A stretch of DNA of 35,596 bases from Gemmataceae bacterium (GCA_022616435.1 JAKEET010000140.1:1-35596), one strand, 5' to 3'; shown: positions 18,601 through 26,040, numbered from the stretch's first letter. Translations and numbers: made by a program. Notes: generated by a model not told the origin, from the sequence alone.

Positions 18601-18908
18601 GGACCGTGCGCAAGCTGACCTTGCCGCCCGCCAGCCTGTTCGAGTTCTACCTCGTCCAGAACGGCACGGGCGCGGCGGCCATACAGCGCCAGCGCGGTGT
18701 CCGGGCCGCGCGCGGCCCGCGCGTGTTCTTCTCCGTGGCGGCCGCCAATGCCGACGGTTTCGAGCACGTCCGCCGTCGGTCGCCGGCCCGGCTCGCATTC
18801 GAGGATCAGTTCGGCGGCGGCGATCGGGACTTCAACGACGCGGTCGTGCAGCTTCGCGAGCTATCACAACCGGCTCGCCGCCGGCGTGATTTTCGGACAC
18901 GATCTTGA
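15624..18908 (+). CDS. LEDR-motif beta-helix / DUF11 / DUF4114-like giant, exported
   Basis: 1094 residues. The N-terminus is basic with LELLEDRFAP (25-34). Next comes 'GSLRQAIIDANATPN', the start of a right-handed beta-helix of the CSLREAI type. Four repeated 'GN(F/L/Y)(I/L)GTD(V/I)(T/S)GT' steps follow (about residues 210-440). Two DUF11-type adhesin-like domains begin near 646 ('DLALTMTASADAVFVGQEITYTM') and near 781 ('DVKIEKTASVTAADAGAEITYTI'). A polyproline hinge covers about 910-930. A DUF4114-like domain ends 'FEDQFGGGDRDFNDAVVQL' (about 1058-1078). The last 16 residues look unrelated, so the natural 3' end may be altered. The start has GGAG 7 nt upstream. It shares the leader of the gene before it. 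Confidence 0.88.
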   Translation: MWWQARRKAKQAATTSRSRRVRPALELLEDRFAPAIFTVLNTLDTVGAGAGSLRQAIIDANATPNVGGVPDEIHFDIPADDARHFYYQDDNVAGQVTLANRAATTLADDADIAGIDPDWAHGWFSIQPATALPTITQPVVIDGYTKTDATENTNTVESRLGLNTVLRIELDGTNVNISGLVLNGAANGSAVRGLAINRFGANPNRAGIEMAGSNFIEGNFLGTDVSGTLDLGNGTGAIISTSLGAASASTIGGTTAAARNLLSGNSRGVELRLNPSGSSPDNNRIQGNLIGTDITGTRVLGNSDMGILMGTHKGVDSGNPSGTMIGGAVPGAGNVISGNGLNGGVSIDASTATVIQGNFIGTDVTGTRALGNNSTGVRMNSAFDDLIIGAHIGGLAAAERNLISGNAGTGLSLGTLVEGALVQGNYIGTDVTGTLDLGNGGHGVFILNGATALIGGTDPNAGNIIGFNGGTIQGVVARTGGVVVGAGATAAILGNSIFAAKTIVSGSTIAGGLGIDLTGADNAVGVTANDAGDADTGPNNLQNFPVLTSVTSAGGSTTVSGALNSIADTTFLIQFFANDLPDGSSHGEGQQLIGELIVTTDGSGNVSFSPTLAVALTPTQFVTATATRLDAEGDPIETSEFSEFRADLALTMTASADAVFVGQEITYTMVVTNAGPFPAVNVSIKDTLPTNNTFLAATTEQGDTSTAGQIVTFNVGSLPVGASVTVTIVVRANEPGNLANTATTTTEVRDAQNRRVSILNDPDLPNNSQAATTRVDPLPTTDVKIEKTASVTAADAGAEITYTIVVNNLGAAGAVDLVLTDVLPVSSTFVALTAPLGWTAQVPEAGTTGTITATNPGIAAGASAELQLAIRVTSDAAAGELDNTVTVATASNDLNLANNSSTWTITINPAPPPPPPPPPAPSPVPPPATPARQPRVLTFTLVGKHAAFRNEVGLFLVDDAAGRIGTLVPGDAGYARAALSRRRVLFHRHDPLGTVRKLTLPPASLFEFYLVQNGTGAAAIQRQRGVRAARGPRVFFSVAAANADGFEHVRRRSPARLAFEDQFGGGDRDFNDAVVQLRELSQPARRRRDFRTRS

Positions 18909-18930
18909 GATTGAGGGAACGCTCGGACTC

Positions 18931-18954
18931 ACTCCGTCCACTGCTTCCGCTGCC
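18931..18954. repeat. 24-bp repeat, copy 1 (RQRKQWTE tail)
   Basis: Identical to 19479-19502 and with two differences from 21611-21634. On the minus strand each copy reads (R/W)QRKQWTE followed by a stop codon. The third copy is the true C-terminus of RpoN. Confidence 0.8.
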
Positions 18955-18966
18955 GGCACAGCCGCC

Positions 18967-19440
18967 ATGAAGGACGGAGGAAATGCCAGCAAACTCGATC
19001 CGTTGGTGGACACCGGCACGCTCTATTTCAACGTCAAAGCGAACTTATCGGGACCGGCGAATAAGCGCAAAGCCTGGGTTGCCGAATCATCGAGTGCGTG
19101 GAAGTTCGTCATGCTCGGCAAAGAAAAGATCGATGCCGAGGGCGTTGCCAAGGCGTTGCTCGAATCGGTGGGCGGCACCCCGTGGAGAATACGGCTGCCA
19201 AAGAAAATCCGCCTATCGGTCATCGACGAATCAATGCATGTCATCGGCGATTCAAACAAAGCCAAGGCTTGGCTTGTCTTCAAGGCCGGGAACACGAGCC
19301 GCCATCCTGATGCGGTCGAGGACCTCAGGGGGTCCAAAGCGTTGCTGGACGAAGCCTGGAGCTACAGCGTCGTGCGACAGGCGCCGATCAATAACGATGA
19401 AGTAGAGGGGGATATCAACCTGCCGTACTGGGGACCGTAA
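18967..19440 (+). CDS. hypothetical protein, start uncertain
   Basis: The frame codes for a plausible 157-residue protein ('DTGTLYFNVKANLSGPANKRKAWVAES' through 'GDINLPYWGP'). It is not recognised. It has no signal peptide and no clear ribosome binding site at 18967. The frame is open upstream into the previous gene, and 18931-18954 within that part is a copy of a 24-bp repeat also present at 19479-19502. The original 5' end may have been lost by rearrangement. Confidence 0.5.
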   Translation: MKDGGNASKLDPLVDTGTLYFNVKANLSGPANKRKAWVAESSSAWKFVMLGKEKIDAEGVAKALLESVGGTPWRIRLPKKIRLSVIDESMHVIGDSNKAKAWLVFKAGNTSRHPDAVEDLRGSKALLDEAWSYSVVRQAPINNDEVEGDINLPYWGP

Positions 19441-19476
19441 AAGGTCGAAAGGCAATTCGACGGCGTGGGACCGGCG

Positions 19477-19620
19477 TTACTCCGTCCACTGCTTCCGCTG
19501 CCACTTGCGGCCGGGGGACCAGAAATGCTGTTGCGCCGGCTCGATTCTCTTGCGGGCACAGCGGACAGCGAAGAAGACAAGAACCAAATCACCTGTGCAG
19601 TGCCTGTTTCCGAATTCCTG
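19477..19620 (-). pseudogene. orphan reading-frame tail ending WQRKQWTE
   Basis: On the minus strand, about 48 codons are open from 19620 down to a TAA at 19477, ending 'RIEPAQQHFWSPGRKWQRKQWTE'. The final 8 residues match the RpoN C-terminus encoded at 21609-21634, but the rest does not. There is no visible start or ribosome binding site. The segment fills the space between two plus-strand genes. It may be the remnant of a gene or of a mobile segment that carried the same 3' end. Confidence 0.35.
19479..19502. repeat. 24-bp repeat, copy 2
   Basis: Identical to 18931-18954, both containing GTCCACTGCTTCCG. The repeat is 548 bases away from copy 1, on the same strand. Confidence 0.85.
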
Positions 19621-19637
19621 AGAAAGGAGCAACGACG

Positions 19638-20420
19638 ATGGCGAACAAGTTTCTGACGCTCGCGGGACTGAAGGCTGCGGTCGCCAAGAGCGAGGCGAAA
19701 GACCTCGCGAAGCACCTCGTGGACGGCGTCTCCCTGGGGCATTGGATCAGGGTGTACGAGATCAACGAGGAGCGGGTGGACGTCGCCCGTAATGCGCTCG
19801 ACGAGGTGATCAAGGCCGGGCCCGCGGCGAAGAAGAAGGCCGCCGCCGACAAGGCGGTGCTGAAGTACGTCGACGACGTAGTCAAGGCCGCCACGGCCGA
19901 ACGGAAGAAGATCGAGACGGACCTCGTCAAGCTCGGGATGAAAAAGATCAACAAGGTGCAGGTCGTCATCAAGGACTGGAAGGGCGAGCCGATGCACAAC
20001 CGCCGGGTGTGGGTGGTATTCAAGTGCCCAGGAAAAGAAGACGTCTCCCTCGGCCAAGAGGTCAAGGCAGGCAACATGAACTTCACCGCCGTCGAGCTGG
20101 CGCCGAAGGGCTCGATCTTCGTGAACGCATTTCCGAGCAACGGGGTATCCGACCAGGCGCGAGGCATCAAACCCTACGACCTCCCGAACAAGTCGCATGT
20201 CACTATCGAGGTAACGCAAGGGAACAAGAAGAAGAAGAGGGATAAAAAAGGGGAGGACGCGGCGAAGAAGCTCGGGCTGAAGGGAACGGCCGGCATCGAC
20301 TTTATCGTCAAGGCCGAAGGGGAGATACTGAAAGAGAATGAGACGAAGACCACGAAGGAGGAGGAGGTCGAATTCGAGTTTACCGAACCCGAAGGCACAC
20401 TCGACATCAAGTTGGCCTAG
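19638..20420 (+). CDS. lysine-rich hypothetical protein
   Basis: 260 residues. ATG 19638 follows AAGGAG at good spacing. The first half is alanine/lysine-rich helix ('AKKKAAADKAVLKYVDDVVKAATAERKK'). The second half has beta-like segments ('VQVVIKDWKGEPMHNRRVWVVFK', 'TIEVTQGNKKKKRDKKGEDAAKK') and a Glu-rich tail. It has no signal peptide, membrane span or family I recognise. It is the last gene of module 1, and its Lys/Glu-rich composition differs from the exported proteins before it. Function unknown. Confidence 0.75.
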   Translation: MANKFLTLAGLKAAVAKSEAKDLAKHLVDGVSLGHWIRVYEINEERVDVARNALDEVIKAGPAAKKKAAADKAVLKYVDDVVKAATAERKKIETDLVKLGMKKINKVQVVIKDWKGEPMHNRRVWVVFKCPGKEDVSLGQEVKAGNMNFTAVELAPKGSIFVNAFPSNGVSDQARGIKPYDLPNKSHVTIEVTQGNKKKKRDKKGEDAAKKLGLKGTAGIDFIVKAEGEILKENETKTTKEEEVEFEFTEPEGTLDIKLA

Positions 20421-20657
20421 CGGGCGGTCTTCGTTGCGGGAGGCACGGGCTCCATGGACCGGCGCCTGATGCCGCGTCTTGCTGGCGGCGCCGGTTTCCC
20501 GATTCTTGTCGCCTCTGCGGCGCCGGCCGTCGGTGGCGGGGGAAAAAGTGAATTGGCATCACTGGCAGTTTGGCAACTTGGAAACCGATCTGGCGCTGCA
20601 TGACGTGAACGCGACTGTCGCTGTCAGCGTGAGCTAGTCGGCTCGCCCGCTCCCTGG
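20421..20657. other. gene-free stretch between convergent genes
   Basis: 237 bases between the lysine-rich gene and the Uma2 gene. A short plus-strand open frame (20533-20637) reads like protein in its last part ('VNWHHWQFGNLETDLALHDV') but has no start signal. It may be a gene fragment. No terminator or repeat was seen. Confidence 0.5.
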
Positions 20658-21422
20658 TCATTTGTCCGGCTTCGGTCCATGGTTGCGGCGTCCATGTTGG
20701 TGCTGACCGCTGGCGCGGATCTGTGACAATTCGCGTTCCAGCGCTCGGCGGGCTTCGCGTTCCGCATCTAGTTCACACTGCAGTTCGGCGGCGCGGCGGC
20801 GGGAAGCATCCAGGTCACGCTGCAGGTCGGCCGGCAGCGGCAGCAATTCGCCCCGGTGCCAGAAGCGAACCCAGCCGCCCAAGAGCGCGACTTCCAGGTC
20901 CAATTCCCCAATCGGATGCCGGCCGTCCTTGTTCGGCTTCACGGAGACGTACTTCTTGCCGTTGTGACGGTAGAGCGTCAGCTCCTGATTGTCCGGATAG
21001 AAGATGAGGTAGTACGGCACTTTGAGTTCGCGCTCGTACTTCTTGAAGCTGTCGTCGTAATCCTTGCGTTTGTTGTGCTTGGAGACGTACTCCATGACCC
21101 AGAAGGGCGGCGCCGCCTCCACGGGCAGGTTGTAGCTGCTGTCGGCACGCACCGGCTCGTCGCTGATGACCACCATGTTGTCGGGCACGACCTGGCCGCG
21201 CCGACGCTGCCGCGGCCGCGGGTACTGCACCAATAATTCGTTGAAGACCTGCACATCCGGCCGGCGCGCCTTGACAAGGGCAAGGCTTTCCAGGGTGATC
21301 TCCCGCTGCGTGGCTTGGGCGGTGGCTTCCATGAAATGCTCCAGCGGCAAGCTGCGCAGGTAGGCCTGGGCCGATTCCTCGTAGTCGATCTCAATCAGTG
21401 CCCTGGGCTTCGTGGTTGCCAT
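20658..21422 (-). CDS. Uma2-family (DUF820) putative nuclease
   Basis: 254 residues. The Uma2 / PD-(D/E)xK-type core is visible as 'PDNMVVISDEP', then 'APPFWVMEYVSKHNKRKDY' and 'KVPYYLIFYPDNQELTLYR', the usual line of the family in cyanobacteria and planctomycetes. The C-terminus is a charged coiled coil (about 190-245) rich in Arg/Glu. The start at 21422 has AGGAG 7 nt upstream. These proteins are abundant and their biological role is not known. It stands 186 bases downstream of rpoN on the same strand. Confidence 0.88.
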   Translation of the reverse strand: MATTKPRALIEIDYEESAQAYLRSLPLEHFMEATAQATQREITLESLALVKARRPDVQVFNELLVQYPRPRQRRRGQVVPDNMVVISDEPVRADSSYNLPVEAAPPFWVMEYVSKHNKRKDYDDSFKKYERELKVPYYLIFYPDNQELTLYRHNGKKYVSVKPNKDGRHPIGELDLEVALLGGWVRFWHRGELLPLPADLQRDLDASRRRAAELQCELDAEREARRALERELSQIRASGQHQHGRRNHGPKPDK

Positions 21423-21608
21423 GGATCAACTCCTGGTTGGTTTCCGCGCTTGGCTGCAAGTCTAATCGAAGCGGTTGTATCCGAAAAGGTCAACAACCGG
21501 CGATGGCGTGATGGCCGGGACGTGGATGGCGGGCACGCGACGGATGCCGCGGGCAAGAGCAGCAAGACAAGCCGCGCAATCAATTGCCGTCGGTGAGCTC
21601 TGCGCCGA

Positions 21609-23108
21609 TCACTCGGTCCACTGCTTCCGTTGCCGCGACGAGGAAATGTTCAGCATCTTGCGGTATTTGGTGATCGTGCGGCGGGCGATGGGGTAGCCGG
21701 ATTCGTCCAGCTTCTTGACGAGGTCTTCGTCGGAGAGCGGGTCGCTCTTGTCCTCGTGGGCGATGATGTCGAGCAGCTTCTGCTTGATGGTTTCCCAGGC
21801 GACTTCCTCGCCGCTGGCCGTGTGCGTGCCGCCGCCGAAGAAGCGCTTGAGCGGGAAGATGCCGCGCGGCGTCTGCACCCACTTGTCGTCCACCGCCCGG
21901 CTCACGGTCGTGACGTGGACGCCGACCTGGTCGGCGATCTGCTGCATCTTCAACGGCTCGATGAATTCCGGGCCCTTGTCGAGGAACGCCTTCTGGTGCT
22001 GGATGATCGCCCGGGTCACCTTGCCGAGCGTGTTGCGGCGCTGCTCGATGGCCTCGATCAGCCACTGGGCCGATTGAATCTTGCGCTTGAGGAACTCCTT
22101 GGTCTTGGCGTCGGCCGATTTGTCGCGGTACAGCTCGATCAGGCGGCGGCTGATGTAGATGTTGGGCGTCCAGTCGTCGAGCAGCTTGACCTCGTACTCG
22201 CCCACTTCGTTTTTCCCGACGGCGATGTCGGGCACCACGTACGGGATGTTGTCGGTGGCGAACTGGGCGCCGGGCTTGGGGTTCAGGTGGTGCTTGAGGA
22301 CTTCGATGGCCGCGTGAATCGCCTCGAGATCGAAGCCGGTCTTCTTCTGGATCACCGGCAGGCGGTTGTGCTGGATGTCTTCGAGGTGGTTGAGGATCAG
22401 GGCGCGGACGGCCTCGCGGTGCGGCGTCTCCGGGGTCAGTTGCAGGAGCAAGCATTCCTTGTAGTCGCGGGCGCCGACTCCGGGCGGGTCGAGCTTCTGC
22501 AGATGGGCCAGTGCCGCTTCCATCTCGGCCAGCTCCGGCAAAGGCGGCTCCAGGGTGCGGGCCACGTCGTCGAGCGGCGTCGCCAGGTAGCCGCGCTCGT
22601 CGATGTGGGCCACCAACGCTTGCAGAATCTGCAGCTCGCGCTCGGTCGTGTTGAGAAAGCCGAGCTGATCGATCAGGTAATCCTGGAGCGATTCCGGCCG
22701 CGACGCCATGTTGACCATGGCGTCGTGCTTCTTGTCCATGGCCTCGTCGATGCGGTTGCTCGACGGACGATGCTCTTCATTGAAATGATCCGACCAGTCC
22801 TCGTTGATGGCGAGCAGGCGGTCGAAGTCCTTCTCGTCGCCGTCGAAGTCGAGGACGCGCTCGGGATCGTCGATGGGGTTTTCCTCGGCCGCGGGGGCCG
22901 GGGCTTCGGCTTCCTCGTCGGTCGCTTCCTCGTCGTCGCCGTTTTCACGTTGCTCGAGCACGGGGTTTTCTTGCAGCTCTTGCTCGACGCGTTCCTGCAG
23001 GGCCATGATCGGCAGCTGCAGAATCTCCATCGACTGGATCATGCGGGGAGCCAGAATCATCTTCTGCTCCAGCCGCTGCGTCATGCTGGTGTCAAGTCGC
23101 ATGGCCAA
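21609..23108 (-). CDS. rpoN: RNA polymerase sigma-54 factor
   Basis: 499 residues, normal length. Region I is Gln/Leu-rich ('SMTQRLEQKMILAPRMIQSMEILQLP'). An acidic stretch follows ('NGDDEEATDEEAEAP'). The core-binding and helix-turn-helix regions come next, and the RpoN box ARRTITKYRKML is at 475-486. The C-terminus is NISSSRQRKQWTE, whose last 8 residues recur in two orphan repeats nearby. It should direct promoters of the -24/-12 class with activator ATPases, none of which is in this window. It begins 38 nt after ybaB and likely shares the dnaX-ybaB transcript. Confidence 0.97.
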   Translation of the reverse strand: MAMRLDTSMTQRLEQKMILAPRMIQSMEILQLPIMALQERVEQELQENPVLEQRENGDDEEATDEEAEAPAPAAEENPIDDPERVLDFDGDEKDFDRLLAINEDWSDHFNEEHRPSSNRIDEAMDKKHDAMVNMASRPESLQDYLIDQLGFLNTTERELQILQALVAHIDERGYLATPLDDVARTLEPPLPELAEMEAALAHLQKLDPPGVGARDYKECLLLQLTPETPHREAVRALILNHLEDIQHNRLPVIQKKTGFDLEAIHAAIEVLKHHLNPKPGAQFATDNIPYVVPDIAVGKNEVGEYEVKLLDDWTPNIYISRRLIELYRDKSADAKTKEFLKRKIQSAQWLIEAIEQRRNTLGKVTRAIIQHQKAFLDKGPEFIEPLKMQQIADQVGVHVTTVSRAVDDKWVQTPRGIFPLKRFFGGGTHTASGEEVAWETIKQKLLDIIAHEDKSDPLSDEDLVKKLDESGYPIARRTITKYRKMLNISSSRQRKQWTE

Positions 23109-23146
23109 TGATCCTCAAGCTTGCGAGTTCCGGTATGCGCGTCTGG

Positions 23147-23512
23147 TCATGCTTCGGGTTGCGAAGTGCCGGGATCGAGCCCCGGCAGGTTCATTCCCGG
23201 CGGCAAGCCGAAGCCGGTCGCCATCTTGGAAGTCTCCTCGGCGACCATCAGGCGGACCTTCTTCAAGGCCTGGTTGGCGGCGCCGGCGATCAAGTCTTCG
23301 AGAAACTCCTTGTCGTTGGCTTTCAGGGCCTCGTCGCTGATCGTGCAGCCGAGGACTTCCATGTGCCCGTTGACGCGGACCTTCACCATGCCGCCGCCGG
23401 CGTCGCCCTCGGCCTGAAGCTGGGCCAGCTTGCCTTGCAGCTTCTCCATTTCCTCCTTGATCTTCGGGAGGTTCTTCATGAGGCCGAACACTTGGCCGAT
23501 TTCCTTGAACAT
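23147..23512 (-). CDS. ybaB: YbaB/EbfC nucleoid-associated protein
   Basis: 121 residues. The core is 'MEKLQGKLAQLQ', then 'VKVRVNGHMEVLGCTISDEAL' and the C-terminal helix 'LEDLIAGAANQALKKVRLMVAEET'. The family forms dimers that bind DNA and is commonly encoded next to dnaX. It starts 2 nt after the dnaX stop, so translation is almost certainly coupled. A Gly/Pro-rich C-terminal tail is present. Confidence 0.96.
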   Translation of the reverse strand: MFKEIGQVFGLMKNLPKIKEEMEKLQGKLAQLQAEGDAGGGMVKVRVNGHMEVLGCTISDEALKANDKEFLEDLIAGAANQALKKVRLMVAEETSKMATGFGLPPGMNLPGLDPGTSQPEA

Positions 23513-23514
23513 CG

Positions 23515-25329
23515 CTAGTCGTCCTCGATCGCTTCGCCGCCGGGCGATTCAACGGATTCAATGCTGGATGTTTCCGAACCGGGCACGGCGTCCGGCGTCG
23601 CGGCCTTGCCGAAGTCATCGTCCACGCCGACAAGCTGCGCGCCAAGCGTTTCCACGGCTTTCGCCACCAGCGGCATCTGCAAGACCTCGGCACGCTGCCG
23701 CCGCGCCTTCACATGGGGCGCTTCGTCCGGGGCGGCTCCGGCGGTCGCGGGTTGACCGTTGGCCTCGTCGGCGACGATGTCGACGCGAATCTGACAGGGG
23801 CCGACCACCGCCGCCGTCAACTCCTCGATTTCGGCCCGGCGTTTGCCTTCGAACACTTGATCGCTTCGGAGATTATAGCGACCGGGGACCTGGAAAACCA
23901 GTGTGTTTGGCGCGGAAATTGCTAGCCCCGTGACGCGCCGTAGTTCGCCGCCAATCGTAAGTCCTGCCTTGCTAATAAGTTGTTGACGAATGACGCCCAG
24001 GTTCTCCGGCCGCAGCGCGATCAGCTCGACCTGGCCGGCGTCGTCAGGCTTTTTTTTTTCGGGCGCCGGCGCCGCCGGAGACAGGGCGGGCCGAGCCGTG
24101 TTGGCCGGCGCTGCCGCGCCGGCGACGACTCCGCCGTTTGCCAGGCTCTGCGCCAGTTGACTGAGCGACACCAGGTTCTCGAGATGGCAGAGGCGGACCA
24201 GCGCGATCTCGAGCACGACCCGGATGTGGCTCGTTTCACGCAGCCGGGTCTTGGCCGTGGCGAGCACATCGAGTCCCGCGAGGATCGTATCGGCGCTCAG
24301 CTGCTGGGCATGCTTGGCGAGGGCGTCGCGATGCTTGCTGGTGACGCTCAAGAGCTGCCCCTCGACGCCGGCGCATTGAACGATCATCAGGTCGCGCCAG
24401 TATTCAAGCAGTTGATCGAGCAGCTCGCCCAGCTGTTGCCCTTGCTCGACGACTTGCGCCAGCAGCTCCAGCACGCGCTTCGGATCGCGGGCGATCACCG
24501 CGGCGGCAATCTCGGCGACGCGCTCTTCATTCGCCGTGCCCAGCAATTCGTGGACGCGCTCGACGGTGAGCCTCGCGCCGCCGAACGCCAGCAACTGATC
24601 GAGCAGCGACTGGGCGTCGCGCATCGACCCGCCGGCGCGGCGAGCGATGAGCTCCAGGGCTTCCTCGTCCGCTTGCAGGCCCTCGGCGGCGACGATGCCG
24701 CGCAGCCGTTCGAGGATCCGCGTCAAGCCGATGCCGGCGAAATCGAAGCGCTGGCAGCGCGACAGGATCGTCACGGGAATCTTGGTGGCCTCGGTGGTCG
24801 CGAAGATGAACTTGACGTGGGCCGGCGGCTCTTCGAGCGTCTTGAGCAGGGCGTTGAACGCCTGCGGCGTCAGCATGTGGACTTCGTCGATGATGTAGAT
24901 CTTGCACCGCGCCCGGCTCGGCCGATACTGGACGTTGGCGCGGATTTCGCGGACCTCGTCGATGCCGCGGTTGCTGGCGCCGTCGATCTCGAGCACGTCG
25001 GTGTCGTCGCCGGACATGATGGCCTGGCACATGTCGCATTCATCGCACGGCGTGGGCGTGGGCCCCTTCACGCAGTTGAGCGCCTTGGCCAGGATGCGGG
25101 CGGCGCTGGTCTTGCCGACGCCGCGGGCGCCGGTGAACAGGTACGCGTGGGCGACGCGATTGCTCTTGATGGCGTTGACCAGCGCCTGCGCCACCGGCTC
25201 CTGGCCGACCAGGTCGGCGAACTGCTGCGGCCGATAGCGGCGCGCGAGGACCGTGTATTCGGTGGAATTGTCCGTCGCGGACGACGAAGTCGCGGTCGAC
25301 GGCGAAGCGGCGGCCTTCTTCTTGGCCAT
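23515..25329 (-). CDS. dnaX: DNA polymerase III subunit gamma/tau
   Basis: 604 residues. AAA+ clamp-loader core: Walker A GARGVGKT (67-74), DEVH (148-151), and zinc-knuckle cysteines 86, 95, 98 and 101. Domain III follows, then a Pro/Ala-rich linker and the tau C-terminus. Codons 424-427 read GAA AAA AAA AAG, giving a run of ten A residues (T run at 24059-24050). In the -1 frame the next codons are AAA, GCC, TGA, so a 428-residue gamma form could be made as in E. coli (gamma 431) or by transcript slippage as in Thermus. The N-terminal 25 residues are a Ser/Thr/Ala-rich extension. ybaB and rpoN follow on the same strand. Confidence 0.97.
   Translation of the reverse strand: MAKKKAAASPSTATSSSATDNSTEYTVLARRYRPQQFADLVGQEPVAQALVNAIKSNRVAHAYLFTGARGVGKTSAARILAKALNCVKGPTPTPCDECDMCQAIMSGDDTDVLEIDGASNRGIDEVREIRANVQYRPSRARCKIYIIDEVHMLTPQAFNALLKTLEEPPAHVKFIFATTEATKIPVTILSRCQRFDFAGIGLTRILERLRGIVAAEGLQADEEALELIARRAGGSMRDAQSLLDQLLAFGGARLTVERVHELLGTANEERVAEIAAAVIARDPKRVLELLAQVVEQGQQLGELLDQLLEYWRDLMIVQCAGVEGQLLSVTSKHRDALAKHAQQLSADTILAGLDVLATAKTRLRETSHIRVVLEIALVRLCHLENLVSLSQLAQSLANGGVVAGAAAPANTARPALSPAAPAPEKKKPDDAGQVELIALRPENLGVIRQQLISKAGLTIGGELRRVTGLAISAPNTLVFQVPGRYNLRSDQVFEGKRRAEIEELTAAVVGPCQIRVDIVADEANGQPATAGAAPDEAPHVKARRQRAEVLQMPLVAKAVETLGAQLVGVDDDFGKAATPDAVPGSETSSIESVESPGGEAIEDD
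24044..24060 (-). promoter_or_regulatory. dnaX frameshift/slippage site
   Basis: On the minus strand the sequence is G, ten A, then GCCTGA. It contains the heptamer A AAA AAG in the phase used by E. coli dnaX, and a TGA two codons further on in the -1 frame (24046-24044). A shift of one base gives a shortened gamma subunit of 428 residues. Confidence 0.7.
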
Positions 25330-25428
25330 GGGTGTTGTCTCAACGATGCAACAGGATTCCGCCGACAGAGCGAGCTTATTGTATGCGCTTCGGCGGGACC
25401 GTGGCGGCCATCAATATTCCCCCGCCGA

Positions 25429-25456
25429 TTGCCTGGCCCCGGCGCATCGGTTATCC
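25429..25456 (+). promoter_or_regulatory. candidate sigma-70-type promoter of the module-2 sigma gene
   Basis: TTGCCT (25429-25434), a 16-base spacer, and TTATCC (25451-25456) stand 8 bases before the ATG at 25465. If used, the transcript would be leaderless or nearly so, which fits the absence of a ribosome binding site. GGTTATCC also precedes the minus-strand gene ending at 10872. Confidence 0.4.
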
Positions 25457-25464
25457 TCACCGTC

Positions 25465-26040
25465 ATGAGCGAGGTCACGCGGATCATCTCTGCCATCGAA
25501 CAAGGCGACCCGTCCGCCGCCGCGCAACTCTTGCCGCTGGTCTACGACGAGCTGCGCCGGCTCGCCGCGCAGCGGCTGGCGCACGAGAAGCCGGGACAGA
25601 CGCTCCAGGCCACGGCGCTGGTCCATGAGGCGTACTTGCGTCTGGTGGGCCCCAAGACTTCCGAAGTCTGGAACAGCAAGGGGCACTTCTTCGCGGCCGC
25701 GGCCGAGGCCATGCGGCGAATCCTGGTGGACAATGCCCGCCGCAAGCACAGCCTCAAGCGCGGCGGTCCCCAGCGACGCGTCCGTCTGGACGAAGCGCTG
25801 TCCATAAAAGACCAGCCGGAGGACGGCCTGCTGGCCCTTGACGAAGCCCTCGCTCGCCTCGCCGCGGAAGACCCCGTCAAGGCGGAGCTCGTCAAGCTGC
25901 GCTACTTCGCCGGGCTGTCGGTGGAGCAGACGGCGGATGCCCTCGGCATTTCCCGCGCAACTGCCGATCGCTACTGGGCCTACGCCAAGGTCTGGTTGTA
26001 TCAAGCCGTGGCGGGGACAACCGGGCCGGCCGCTGAATAG
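25465..26040 (+). CDS. ECF-type RNA polymerase sigma factor (module 2)
   Basis: 191 residues and clearly a paralog of the product of 11036-11590: 'SEVTRIISAIEQGDPSAAAQLLPLVYDELRRLAAQRL', then 'QATALVHEAYLRLVG' and the region 4 helix 'QTADALGISRATADRYWAYAKVWL'. It has a small extra C-terminal tail. The ATG at 25465 has no ribosome binding site but sits just behind a promoter-like pair of boxes. It is divergent from dnaX (135 bases between starts) and followed by the kinase after 81 bases. No anti-sigma gene is seen. Confidence 0.93.
   Translation: MSEVTRIISAIEQGDPSAAAQLLPLVYDELRRLAAQRLAHEKPGQTLQATALVHEAYLRLVGPKTSEVWNSKGHFFAAAAEAMRRILVDNARRKHSLKRGGPQRRVRLDEALSIKDQPEDGLLALDEALARLAAEDPVKAELVKLRYFAGLSVEQTADALGISRATADRYWAYAKVWLYQAVAGTTGPAAE

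Noticed and set aside
18983..19405. Plus-strand frame with a good GGAGGAA site
   Set aside because: The product looks like a shadow (Ser/Arg-rich, no order), while the neighbouring frame gives a normal protein. It is still a reason to doubt the start of the latter.
20533..20637. Small protein ending VNATVAVSVS
   Set aside because: No start signal and only 35 codons; too little to support a gene, so it is noted only as a possible fragment.
21630..23111. Plus-strand open frame of 493 codons
   Set aside because: Exact antisense of rpoN, whose product is unmistakable.
23980..25464. Upstream extension of the module-2 sigma gene
   Set aside because: The open frame runs antisense through dnaX. 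The true start is the ATG at 25465, which matches the paralog's N-terminus.
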